Source: an uncultured Lachnospiraceae bacterium
GTDB lineage: Bacteria; Bacillota; Clostridia; Lachnospirales; Lachnospiraceae
Assembly: GCA_910585825.1 (NCBI GenBank)
Contig: CAJUEY010000002.1
Location: forward strand, 1 to 64,000
Length of the DNA: 64,000 nt
Direction of reading: 5' to 3'
Under the pieces are notes generated by a model. The model was not told the DNA's origin. It searched no databases and saw only the letters and a list, made by a program, of their open reading frames with translations. The first letter of the stretch is position 1, and each line of letters opens with the position of its first letter. The translations under genes and the position numbers were made by a program. Of the stretch, positions 8,070 through 16,253 are shown piece by piece.

Positions 8070-8836
8070 ATTTTTTATCACTGATCCGTGTTGAATTTAA
8101 GAAAATAAAACGTTCCGGAATACTTTTTGTTCTGTTTGCAGCTGCAGTGATCTTATGGATGCCGTCTATTTTGAATGCTCATATGAATTTTGAAATGCAG
8201 GCGGAGGGGATTTCTCCGGAAAATAATTTTTTTATACAGGGTTTCATGGGAATGGCGTCGTTTATGTTTCCCGCGAGCATGGTGGTGGGAACGGTTCTTT
8301 TGAGTCAGACTGAAAGATCCAATAAAGGGATTTTAAAAATGCTGGCTTTGCCGATTCATACAGGAAAGCTTTGTCTGGCTAAATTTGTCGTTCTGCTTGT
8401 GCTGGCGGCAATACAGATTCTCATGATGACAGGTATGTATTATATCGGCGCGGCTATTTGCTCAAAAACGCAGAATTACAGTTTTATTCTGCCTCCGTTG
8501 TTTGTTGCAAAAGAAATTGGTTTTTTGTTTTTGTCTGCAATACCTATGATTGCGTTTTTCTGGATGCTTTCTGTATGTATTCAGACGCCGATATTTTCCG
8601 TCGGCATTGGATTGGCTTCTATTGTGCCGTCTGTATTGATCATACAGACAAAGATATGGTTTTTCTATCCGATGTCCTACCCGTTTTTCGTTATCACATC
8701 GGAATACGGAAAACTTGCTGCAAATCTTGACACGGTCCAGGTACAGTTTGTTCCCTGGATACCGATTGCAATTGGAATAACAATGATATGTTCAGGCATT
8801 GCCTGCATCCGTTTTGGTCAGGCTGAAAGGAGATAA
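8066..8836 (+). CDS. Lantibiotic-immunity-type ABC permease (LanG/MutG-like)
   Basis: This 256-residue protein has six predicted membrane helices and begins VEFKKIKRSGIL, as in LanG-type permeases. It has TERSNKGILKMLALPIH after the second helix, a cytoplasmic loop common to this family. An AAGGAGGG ribosome binding site lies inside the end of the preceding gene. It is the second permease of the exporter. Confidence 0.87.
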   Translation: MNFLSLIRVEFKKIKRSGILFVLFAAAVILWMPSILNAHMNFEMQAEGISPENNFFIQGFMGMASFMFPASMVVGTVLLSQTERSNKGILKMLALPIHTGKLCLAKFVVLLVLAAIQILMMTGMYYIGAAICSKTQNYSFILPPLFVAKEIGFLFLSAIPMIAFFWMLSVCIQTPIFSVGIGLASIVPSVLIIQTKIWFFYPMSYPFFVITSEYGKLAANLDTVQVQFVPWIPIAIGITMICSGIACIRFGQAERR

Positions 8837-8841
8837 TCAGT

Positions 8842-9117
8842 ATGAAAAATAAAATTTTGACTGCTGTCAGTACAATAATGATGTTTGTACCATGGACAAT
8901 TTTACCTGTTCGAGAGTTTGAATGGGCGTTGAAGTCGCCTGTTGCGGAAATAATGATTGCCTGCTATGCGGCATTTATGATTTTTAGCGGCGTGTTTACC
9001 ATTGTTTCCTATGGCAGGGAGAAGGCGAGAAACAATTTGATGAAAGTCTGTCTGATTGTGAACAGCCTTTATGCCGTTGCAGGAATCGCATTTTTAGGAA
9101 TGATGACGAACGGGTGA
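8842..9117 (+). CDS. Small membrane protein linked to the peptide exporter
   Basis: This 91-residue protein has three hydrophobic segments (about residues 7-22, 34-56 and 68-86) and no recognisable domain. It starts five bases after the second permease stop with GGAG upstream, so it is translated from the same operon. It may be an accessory or immunity component; this is inferred from position only. Confidence 0.75.
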   Translation: MKNKILTAVSTIMMFVPWTILPVREFEWALKSPVAEIMIACYAAFMIFSGVFTIVSYGREKARNNLMKVCLIVNSLYAVAGIAFLGMMTNG

Positions 9118-9133
9118 ACTGCTTAACAGACGC

Positions 9134-9162
9134 TTGACTTTTTAGCTTCTGGGTAAGATAAT
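9134..9162 (+). promoter_or_regulatory. Promoter for the Nudix hydrolase gene
   Basis: TTGACT and GATAAT are separated by 17 bp, just after the exporter operon and about 58 bp before the Nudix start. Confidence 0.55.
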
Positions 9163-9219
9163 TATATTGTCGTTAAAAGTCGAAAAATACAAAAGATGAC
9201 AGAATGGAGGAGTATCCAT

Positions 9220-9645
9220 ATGGTTCATTTTTATGAAACAGCAGAGGATGAAAAACTAAAATTTGCAGTGATTATTTCAAAAACAAATCGTCGATATGTA
9301 TTCTGTAAGCACAGAGAAAGAAACACACTGGAAATTCCCGGCGGTCACAGAGAAACCGGAGAGACCATTTTGGAGACGGCAAAAAGAGAGCTGTATGAAG
9401 AAACCGGAGCCGTTAATTTTGATATAACGCCAATCTGCGTTTATTCTGTTACAACAGAAGAAGATTCCGGTACGCAGGAGACGTTCGGTATGCTGTACTA
9501 TGCTGAAATTTCATCTTTTGAAGAAGAACTGCACAGTGAAATAGAAAAGATTGTGATAACGCCAGAGCTGCCAGAAAAATGGACTTATCCACAAATACAG
9601 CCCAAACTGATCGAGGAGGCAAAAAGGAGAGGCTTTTTGTCTTAA
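9220..9645 (+). CDS. Nudix hydrolase
   Basis: This 141-residue protein carries a full Nudix box, GGHRETGETILETAKRELYE followed by ETGA, matching GX5EX7REUXEEXGU. Nudix enzymes hydrolyse nucleoside diphosphates linked to another group, with magnesium held by the REXXEE glutamates. The ATG at 9220 was chosen because GGAGGAG lies about eight bases upstream; an in-frame ATG at 9196 has no such site. The substrate cannot be told from sequence. It is monocistronic. Confidence 0.92.
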   Translation: MVHFYETAEDEKLKFAVIISKTNRRYVFCKHRERNTLEIPGGHRETGETILETAKRELYEETGAVNFDITPICVYSVTTEEDSGTQETFGMLYYAEISSFEEELHSEIEKIVITPELPEKWTYPQIQPKLIEEAKRRGFLS

Positions 9646-9726
9646 TATTTGAAACCTTCCTGCTTTTTGATTCGTATTATTTATAGAAAAGAACTGGTTC
9701 GTTTTTGCTTATGAAAAGGAGTAGAT

Positions 9727-10320
9727 ATGGGAAATAATACGATCAATGTCAATAGTATGACAAAAACCTATTACAATATGATGCAGTGTTACGGCGTAAA
9801 AGGGAAGAAAACATCTGCTTTTTCAGATAAGCTGGCGCAGAAGCTGACAGAAAAAACATCTGCCGTTTCTGCAAAAGATATGTCAATGGAAGACTATAAG
9901 CAGTATATCCGTGATAAAATCTCACAGATTCCCCTGAATCCTTCCCAGTCTCAGTGGCAGTGGAGTATACAGATTACGGAAGAAGGATTTGAGGCTATGA
10001 AAAACGATCCGGAATATGAGGCGCATGTATTGCAGGCCATTCGCGCCAATTTCTCTTTTACGGATCATTATCACAGCGTCAATTATTCCGTTCTCCATTT
10101 TGGAGCCACAGAGGAAGAATCCTATGGACAAAGCTTTGGCGGAGGAAGTCCTTTTGCGGAAAAAGAAGAAGGATTTTGGGGGCGCAGGGCAAAACGCAGA
10201 GAAAAGCTGCAGGAACAGTATGAAGAAATGATGGATCAAAAGGCGATTGCAAAGCAGCTGGGACAGCCGTTTATTTATACGCCGGATCTTTTTGACAGCA
10301 TGGAAATGGAGGAAGGTTAA
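9727..10320 (+). CDS. Conserved-looking cytoplasmic protein of unknown function
   Basis: This 197-residue soluble protein has no signal peptide or membrane segment. It has an N-terminal region rich in Asn/Thr/Lys, a central KQYIRDKISQIPLNP segment, a Gly-rich GQSFGGGSPF stretch (about 139-148) and a charged RRAKRREKLQEQYEEMMDQ helix near the C-terminus. I do not recognise the family with certainty. An AAAGGAG site precedes the ATG, and the next gene begins two bases after its stop with similar size and composition, so the two are probably partners. Confidence 0.8.
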   Translation: MGNNTINVNSMTKTYYNMMQCYGVKGKKTSAFSDKLAQKLTEKTSAVSAKDMSMEDYKQYIRDKISQIPLNPSQSQWQWSIQITEEGFEAMKNDPEYEAHVLQAIRANFSFTDHYHSVNYSVLHFGATEEESYGQSFGGGSPFAEKEEGFWGRRAKRREKLQEQYEEMMDQKAIAKQLGQPFIYTPDLFDSMEMEEG

Positions 10321-10321
10321 G

Positions 10322-10873
10322 ATGAATATCAGTGGAAATTGGCCGGTAGGAAGAGGACAGAATTATGCTGCCCAAAAGGCGAGAACAACGAATAACGCAG
10401 AACCATATGTCAGCAAAAAAGGGAATGCGATGAAAACGTATATCATTTATGAGAAAACAGATGATATGCTGTATTCCGGTGGAAACGGCACCGGATTGTC
10501 TTACTATATCAAGTATGCACCGGATTCTACAGAAGAAGACCCCACCGTAATTGCAAAAGGGGTAGATGAAAACGGAAATGCATTTGAACAGACGATACAT
10601 ATCAATAAAATCAATCCGAACTATGCCACATTGGTGGAAATGCGGGCTTTGGAGGCTCATTTGGGCGTAGACAAAAACGGAGGATTGAGTTCTCTTCCGC
10701 CGGATACGGGAGAAATGGGACTGTATGACAGACGGAATTTCATGGATATGTTTCAAAAACAGATTCGCGATATGATGACGTTAAAACAACGCCATCTGGT
10801 ATCTTATTACCAGTACAGTATGCAGATGTATGCGGAATTTATAGATAAAAATTTCTGGCATAAGCTTTTTTAA
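10322..10873 (+). CDS. Unknown protein paired with the upstream gene
   Basis: This 183-residue soluble protein has the start ATG at 10322, with GGAGG inside the end of the preceding gene. The middle (residues 40-105) alternates beta-like strands (KTYIIYEKTDD, LSYYIKYAPD) and the C-terminal third is helical, with many Met, Gln and Tyr (RDMMTLKQRHLVSYYQYSM). No catalytic motif is visible. It is followed by the cobalamin-riboswitch promoter, so it ends the transcription unit. Confidence 0.8.
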   Translation: MNISGNWPVGRGQNYAAQKARTTNNAEPYVSKKGNAMKTYIIYEKTDDMLYSGGNGTGLSYYIKYAPDSTEEDPTVIAKGVDENGNAFEQTIHINKINPNYATLVEMRALEAHLGVDKNGGLSSLPPDTGEMGLYDRRNFMDMFQKQIRDMMTLKQRHLVSYYQYSMQMYAEFIDKNFWHKLF

Positions 10874-10923
10874 CAGGAAATAAAATTCTATAATGATAGA
10901 TTGGAAAATTTTGACATAGCAGA

Positions 10924-10951
10924 TTGACATCAGACAAAAATGAGATATACT
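10924..10951 (+). promoter_or_regulatory. Sigma-A promoter driving the cobalamin riboswitch transcript
   Basis: TTGACA and TATACT are separated by 16 bp, ending about 30 bp before the first conserved riboswitch element. Confidence 0.7.
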
Positions 10952-10981
10952 TTGATAAATTAAAATTGAATAGAGAAACAT

Positions 10982-11155
10982 ACAGGTGTCAAAACAATGC
11001 ACAACAATACGCATTGGTTTTGGTGAAAAGGGAAACAGGTGCAAATCCTTTACTATGGCAGACCAGGTCGTGGTAAGGGATTTTTTGATTGTCATAATCT
11101 GAAGGGGATTGGGAAAGTCCCTGTTTCAAAACCTGGCTGCCTCCGATACAGCAGA
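10982..11155 (+). ncRNA. Cobalamin (B12) riboswitch
   Basis: The conserved elements appear in order: ACAGGTGTC at the 5' end, a CAAAACAATGC/GCATTGGTTTTG hairpin, then GGTGAAAAGGGAA and the B12 box CAGGTGCAAATCC (11036-11048). GGCAGACCAGGT (11057-11068) pairs with ACCTGGCTGCC downstream, closing the core. Cobalamin riboswitches turn off synthesis, uptake or B12-independent genes when cobalamin is bound. Here the RNA lies ahead of a decayed cbiA and two CobW-type GTPase genes. The 3' expression platform was not resolved. Confidence 0.85.
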
Positions 11156-11213
11156 CACTTTAGAACAAGCAAAAGTAGAAAACGGATGAAAAAAATGTAA
11201 TTGCAGCTTTATT

Positions 11214-12064
11214 AACCGGGGCTATGCCGGTTTAGGAGGAGTCAGAGAAGAAGGCTCTTCCTATCATTTGGCAAAAGTAACAAAAACACCGATTCTATTT
11301 GTAGTGGATGCAAAGGGGATGGGGCGTTCGCTTTTGCCTCTGCTTGCAGGATTTCTGCACTATGACAAAGAACATCTGATACGGGGCGTGTTGTTAAACC
11401 GGATTTCAAAAGGATATTATGAAACGATAAAACCATTGATTGAGGAAGAGTTAAAAGTGTCGGTTATTGGTTTTTTGCCGGAAAAAAAGAAATGCATATG
11501 GAAAGCCGTTATTTGGGATTGGTTATGCCGGATGAGTCTATGGATATCAAAGCAAAACTGGAGACAGTTTCAGAAAGATTTTTAGAAACGGTTTCTATGG
11601 AGGATATTATAACAATAGCGGAAAACGCAAAAGCAATCCAGGGAATCTCCGGGCATCCCTTTATGTCCCAAAAAACGGACAGTCATAAAGAAAAGGAAGA
11701 GAAACCTGTTATTGCAGTGGCAAGAGATGAGGCTTTTTGCTTTTACTATGCAGATAATATTCGTATGTTAAAAGAAAATGGAGCGGAAATAACCTATTTT
11801 TCACCTCTGCATGACGAAAAGCTGCCGGAGGGATGCCATGCGCTTCTGCTTGGACAGAGATGCTTTCTGCCGGAAGGGGAAGGGATCAAAGGACATGAAT
11901 TTCACTATTATGACAGTACCGATCATGGAGCCTGCACCATAGCAAAAAAACCGATGACAGGAAGGGTAAAGATTTTGTTTATCTTTGGAAGAGGTTGCTA
12001 AAAGAATGTTGGCAGATGGAATGCTGACATTTGAAAAATTGCGGAATATGCAGCTGCAGAAACC
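11214..12064 (+). pseudogene. cbiA: Degenerate cobyrinate a,c-diamide synthase
   Basis: Segments match CbiA in order but in different frames: GLGGVREEGSSYHLAK and ILFVVDAKGMGRS in one frame (to about 11485), then HMESRYLGLVMPDE and the glutaminase part (DEAFCFYYADNIRMLKENGA) in another from 11492, then a further break near 11975. The N-terminal P-loop region is missing, and the GGYPELH catalytic region is deleted between ALLLGQR and a later GHEFHYYDST segment. The first break coincides with an A-run near 11484-11490. CbiA amidates cobyrinate in B12 synthesis; this copy cannot be functional. Confidence 0.85.
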
Positions 12065-12186
12065 AGGTCTGGCTCTTGACAAATCTTCGCTTTGAGACTA
12101 TGATTTTTGGGCAGGGAAAGAAATACTCTTGGGTATCCCTTTGCGCGCAAAACGATGCGCAATTATTAAGAAAGAAGGCTGAAACT

Positions 12187-13371
12187 ATGATAAAGATTGA
12201 TATTATTTCCGGTTTCCTGGGCGCAGGAAAGACAACTTTTATTAAAAAAATGATTGACGAAGTATATACAGGCGAGAAAATTGCGCTGATTGAAAATGAG
12301 TTTGGCGAGGTGGGAATTGACGGCGGATTTTTAAAAGATTCCGGCGTCAATATCACCGAAATGAATTCCGGCTGTATCTGTTGTTCACTGGTAGGGGATT
12401 TTGGGAAAAACTTAAATGAAGTTATTACGAAATACCGGCCGGGCCGCATTATCATTGAACCGTCAGGCGTGGGCAAACTCTCGGATGTTATGAAGTCTGT
12501 CATTGATATTGAAAAAGAGCAGGATGTGCAGTTAAACGCCCTTGTTACCGTTGTCAATGCAAAGAAAGCCTCTAAACAGATGAAGGCATTTGGAGAATTT
12601 TTCAATAATCAGATTGAATTTGCAACCACAATTGTATTGAGCAGAACCCAGAACACAACGGATGAGCAGTTAGAGCTATGTGTAAAGCAGATGCAGCAGC
12701 TCAATGAAAAAGCAGCCGTTATTACAACCCCCTGGGATAAAATTTCAGGAGAGCAGATTTTAAAGGTAATCGAGGGAAGAGATTCTCTGGAAATGAAAGT
12801 GCTGGCAGAAGAAGCCCACAAAAAAGAAGAAGAGGCTCATGAGCATATGCACCACCATGATCACGACCATGAAAACCATGAGGATCATGGACAACACAGT
12901 CATGAACATCATGAGCATGACCACGACGGGCATCACAGCCACGGACATCATGATCATGATGAGCATCACAGCCACGAACATCATGAACATGACCACGATG
13001 AACATCACAATCATGAGCATCACCATGACCATGGTGCGGACTGTACCTGCGGATGTCATGATCACGATCATGAGCATCACCACCATCACGCAGATGATAT
13101 TTTCACAAGCTGGGGCAAAGAAACGCCTCACAAATTTACAAAGGCCGAAATTGAAATGGCTGTAAAAGCGCTGGCAGAAAGCAGTGATTACGGCGAAGTA
13201 TTGAGAGCAAAAGGAATGGTAGAAAATACGGATGGAGGCTGGATTTATTTCGATATGGTTCCCGGTGAATATGAAGTCCGCGAGGGAGAACCGGATTATA
13301 CCGGGCGTCTCTGTGTAATCGGTACTGACATAGATGAAAAACAGCTTGAAGAATTATTTGGAATCGCCTAG
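12187..13371 (+). CDS. CobW-family (COG0523) GTPase with His-rich metal-binding loop
   Basis: This 394-residue G3E GTPase has a Walker A motif GFLGAGKTTF at residues 9-18 and the family's metal motif SGCICC (Cys 63, 65, 66). A linker at about residues 212-303 is dominated by His, Asp and Glu, with more than 40 His residues, and includes a CTCGC cluster. The C-terminal CobW domain follows. COG0523 proteins deliver Zn, Co or Ni to target enzymes. The ATG at 12187 places the P-loop at the usual distance; a longer frame from 12031 reads through pseudogene sequence. It lies downstream of the B12 riboswitch, so a cobalt role is plausible but not shown. Confidence 0.93.
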   Translation: MIKIDIISGFLGAGKTTFIKKMIDEVYTGEKIALIENEFGEVGIDGGFLKDSGVNITEMNSGCICCSLVGDFGKNLNEVITKYRPGRIIIEPSGVGKLSDVMKSVIDIEKEQDVQLNALVTVVNAKKASKQMKAFGEFFNNQIEFATTIVLSRTQNTTDEQLELCVKQMQQLNEKAAVITTPWDKISGEQILKVIEGRDSLEMKVLAEEAHKKEEEAHEHMHHHDHDHENHEDHGQHSHEHHEHDHDGHHSHGHHDHDEHHSHEHHEHDHDEHHNHEHHHDHGADCTCGCHDHDHEHHHHHADDIFTSWGKETPHKFTKAEIEMAVKALAESSDYGEVLRAKGMVENTDGGWIYFDMVPGEYEVREGEPDYTGRLCVIGTDIDEKQLEELFGIA

Positions 13372-13385
13372 AGTGGGAGGAAATT

Positions 13386-14327
13386 ATGGAAGAAATACCG
13401 GTATATTTATTTACAGGATTTATGGACAGTGGGAAAACCACGCTGATTCGTCAGACGCTGTTGGAAGAAAATTTTGGAGAAGGCGCTAAAACACTGTTGA
13501 TCGTTTGTGAAGACGGAGACGAAGAATATGATGAGGAAGAACTGAAAAAAGCAAATACCAGAATTCTCTTTATTGAAAAAGAAGAAGATTTTACGGAAAC
13601 ACTTTTAAAAAATATCAACCTTCAGTATTTGCCGGATCAGGTTTTCATTGAGTATAACGGCACCTGGGGGGTAGATACGTTTCTTGAGATGACGCTGCCG
13701 GAAGGCTGGGTGCTGGTGCAGTCCCTGGCAACCGTAGACGCCGCAACTTTTGATATGTATTTGACTAATATGAGAGCCATGATCATGGAACAGCTTTTTC
13801 AGGCAGATGTGGTGATTATGAACCGCTGTAATGACGATACGCCGAAAGGAAAGTTCCGCAGGGCAGTCAAGGCAGTCAACAGGCCCGCACAGATCGTATA
13901 CGAACGGGCCGACGGCTCCATTGATGAAAGCGAAGAAGAACTTCCTTTTGACTTAAGTCAGGATCTCATCGAAATTTCCGATGCCGACTATGCGATCTGG
14001 TATATGGATGCTCAGGAAAATTATAAACAGTACGATGGAAAAAAAGTAGAATTTTTAGGTTATGTATACAATCCGGACAAAATGAAAAAAGGAGTCATGG
14101 TACCGGGAAGATTTGCGATGACCTGCTGTATTGAAGATGTTGCATTTCTGGGATTCAAATGCAAATATCCGGATTCTAAAAATATTCCGCATAAGTCCTG
14201 GATTAAAATTACGGCGGAAATCCGTGTGGAATTTGCCATGGAATATAAAGGAAAAGGACCGGTTTTATATCCCATCCGTATTGAGCCGGCAGAAAAGCCG
14301 GAAGATGAGCTGGTTTATTTTTCATAA
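13386..14327 (+). CDS. CobW-like GTPase fused to a DUF1980/YcgQ-like C-terminal domain
   Basis: This 313-residue protein starts with a G3E-type P-loop (LFTGFMDSGKTTLI) but lacks the CXCC metal motif of its neighbour; the equivalent position reads VFIEYNGTW. An MNRCND motif stands where the NKxD base-recognition motif is expected. From about residue 215 the sequence (EFLGYVYNP, then RFAMTCCIEDVAFLGF) resembles the C-terminal domain of TIGR03943/YcgQ (DUF1980) proteins, which are usually linked to a permease and metal uptake. It starts 14 bases after the first GTPase gene, with GGGAGGAAA before the ATG, so both are one operon. Confidence 0.88.
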   Translation: MEEIPVYLFTGFMDSGKTTLIRQTLLEENFGEGAKTLLIVCEDGDEEYDEEELKKANTRILFIEKEEDFTETLLKNINLQYLPDQVFIEYNGTWGVDTFLEMTLPEGWVLVQSLATVDAATFDMYLTNMRAMIMEQLFQADVVIMNRCNDDTPKGKFRRAVKAVNRPAQIVYERADGSIDESEEELPFDLSQDLIEISDADYAIWYMDAQENYKQYDGKKVEFLGYVYNPDKMKKGVMVPGRFAMTCCIEDVAFLGFKCKYPDSKNIPHKSWIKITAEIRVEFAMEYKGKGPVLYPIRIEPAEKPEDELVYFS

Positions 14328-14513
14328 AGAAAATCTGATAAACAGATCCCTGAATGCCGTACGGCGGATTAAGGAATTCTTAATAATATAATCTGGTTTT
14401 TGACGTTGTTTTTTTTGAAAAGATTATGGTATACTGTACAGGCGGCGCAGAGATGAATTTTGGCAACTGTCCGGTTGTAAGCCGGATAGAATTTAGATAG
14501 ATGAGGAATTAGC

Positions 14514-16136
14514 ATGAAATATATACGTGAAAGAAACGGAAAACGGGAAATTGTAGAAAAAAAAAGACACAGCCGGGCATATATTATGCAGGCTGTTTTG
14601 AAATGGACGATATGCATCGGACTGCTGCTTATAGCGGTGCTTGTGTTTCGGTTTTTAGATAAGAAGTTAAATGACGGCAAGCTTATGGATCGGATTATCG
14701 GCAAAAAAGAGGCGCCTGAGACTCCGAGTACAGAGTCAGAAGAATTGATTGAAACAGAAACAGAAGAGCAGATGGTTCTTCGGGTTTGTCTGGACCCGGG
14801 ACATGGCGGCATGGACCCCGGATGTGATTATGACGGCCGGATAGAATCCGAGGATAACTGGAAACTGGCTCAGATTGTGAAACAGGAAATGGAAGCAGCC
14901 GGTATAGAAGTTGTTATGACAAGAGAAGACAATGATACAAAAGTATTTTTGAAAGACAGAGTTGCCATTGCCAATGCATCAGGAGCAGACTATTTTATCT
15001 CTATTCATCGCAACAAGGGAGACGGTTATGGCGTTGAGACGTGGATGACGGCAAATGCAGGCGAAGTCACAGAGGAGCTGACAAGCAATGTGCACAATGG
15101 GATTGTGGGCGCAGGTGTTTCAAGGGACCGCGGGGTGAAGACGGGAACCGAAACCGGAGAAGGCTCTGATTATTATGTCATCGGCAATACTACAATGCCT
15201 GCCTGTCTGATTGAATTTGGTTTTATCAATAGTTCAGATGACAATCGTCTTTTTGATGAAAATATGGAAAGTTACGCGAAGGCGATTACTGCGGCGGTGC
15301 AGAGTACCTACAGCAAGTATGGAGATACAGATTTACTTCCGGCAGATGAAATGGTGAGTACAGAAGAGGGTGCGGAACAGGATCTTTCCCATGGCATACG
15401 GCTTTCCTATCCCGCGATAGACAATGTCAGTACATTAAGCAGTGAGACTTTAGACTGGGGACAGGGAGGAGATGCGGATGAGTATAATCGCCCCACCGGC
15501 TGTCTGAGTTATCAGGAAAAGTTTAAGGATTATACGGCAGACTTTATTATCCCGACCACCGAAAAGAAAATATATCTTACTCTGGATGAGGGATATGAAT
15601 ATGGATGTACACCGTCGATCCTGGATACCTTAAAGGAGAAAGGGGTAAAAGCGGTATTCTTTGTAACAAAGCCATATGCAGAACAGGACCCGGAGCTGGT
15701 ACAGAGAATTATTGACGACGGACATATTTTGGGAAATCATTCTGTCACACATCCGGCTGCAGGACTTTCCAGCCAGTCTGTGGAGGAGCAGCAGCAGGAG
15801 ATTATGGGACTGCATGATTATATCAAAGAAAAATATGACTATGATATGTTTTTGTTCCGCTATCCGTCAGGCAAATTCAGTGAGCAGTCGCTGGCGATTA
15901 TGAACAACTGCGGTTACAGAGCTGTATTTTGGAGTTTTGCTTATCTGGACTATGATGTTAACAATCAGCCTGATGAACAGGAATCCTTACAGAAATTAAT
16001 GGATAAGCTGCATCCGGGAGCAATTTATCTGCTTCATGCGGAATCCTGGACAAATACGAATATTCTGGGAGACTTTATCGACCAGGCAAGAGCAGCGGGA
16101 TATGAGTTCGCCCTTTACAGCGATACATTGAATTAA
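14514..16136 (+). CDS. Membrane-anchored amidase_3 / PdaA-type polysaccharide deacetylase fusion
   Basis: This 540-residue protein has a cytoplasmic N-terminus, one membrane helix (about 31-46) and two enzyme domains. Residues 90-265 are an amidase_3 with zinc ligand His 97 (LDPGHGGMDPG), an acidic ligand near Glu 111-113, His 165 (SIHRN) and catalytic Glu 234 (LIEFGFINS), as in CwlD. Residues 310-537 match PdaA: LTLDEGYEYG (Asp 358), GNHSVTHP (His 409 and 413), FRYPSGKFSEQS and LLHAES (His 509). CwlD and PdaA together make muramic-delta-lactam in the spore cortex. The fusion suggests both steps act in one polypeptide. GAGGAAT precedes the ATG. Confidence 0.93.
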   Translation: MKYIRERNGKREIVEKKRHSRAYIMQAVLKWTICIGLLLIAVLVFRFLDKKLNDGKLMDRIIGKKEAPETPSTESEELIETETEEQMVLRVCLDPGHGGMDPGCDYDGRIESEDNWKLAQIVKQEMEAAGIEVVMTREDNDTKVFLKDRVAIANASGADYFISIHRNKGDGYGVETWMTANAGEVTEELTSNVHNGIVGAGVSRDRGVKTGTETGEGSDYYVIGNTTMPACLIEFGFINSSDDNRLFDENMESYAKAITAAVQSTYSKYGDTDLLPADEMVSTEEGAEQDLSHGIRLSYPAIDNVSTLSSETLDWGQGGDADEYNRPTGCLSYQEKFKDYTADFIIPTTEKKIYLTLDEGYEYGCTPSILDTLKEKGVKAVFFVTKPYAEQDPELVQRIIDDGHILGNHSVTHPAAGLSSQSVEEQQQEIMGLHDYIKEKYDYDMFLFRYPSGKFSEQSLAIMNNCGYRAVFWSFAYLDYDVNNQPDEQESLQKLMDKLHPGAIYLLHAESWTNTNILGDFIDQARAAGYEFALYSDTLN

Positions 16137-16148
16137 TGGAATTATTCA

Positions 16149-16177
16149 TTGAATTTTTTGAAAGAATTTAGTATGAT
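16149..16177 (+). promoter_or_regulatory. Promoter of nfnAB
   Basis: TTGAAT and TATGAT are separated by 17 bp. The first transcribed bases would be inside the hairpin at 16178-16206. Confidence 0.6.
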
Positions 16178-16206
16178 AGTTAAGGCGGTAATGTTCCGTC
16201 TTAACT
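16178..16206 (+). promoter_or_regulatory. 5' leader hairpin of nfnAB
   Basis: AGTTAAGGCGG and CCGTCTTAACT form an 11-bp stem with one G-U pair and a 7-base loop, directly after the promoter and about 48 bases before the ATG. It may be a 5' stabilising stem or an operator. Confidence 0.55.
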
Positions 16207-16253
16207 ATTTCTATGTAATGAGGTTAATACCAGAAAATATAAGGAGGACAAAC

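Noticed and set aside
12760..13165. Frames of Met/Val/Ile or Met/Thr/Ile runs opposite and within the His-rich GTPase loop
   Set aside because: They are other-frame readings of repeated CAC/GAC/CAT codons in the metal-binding loop.
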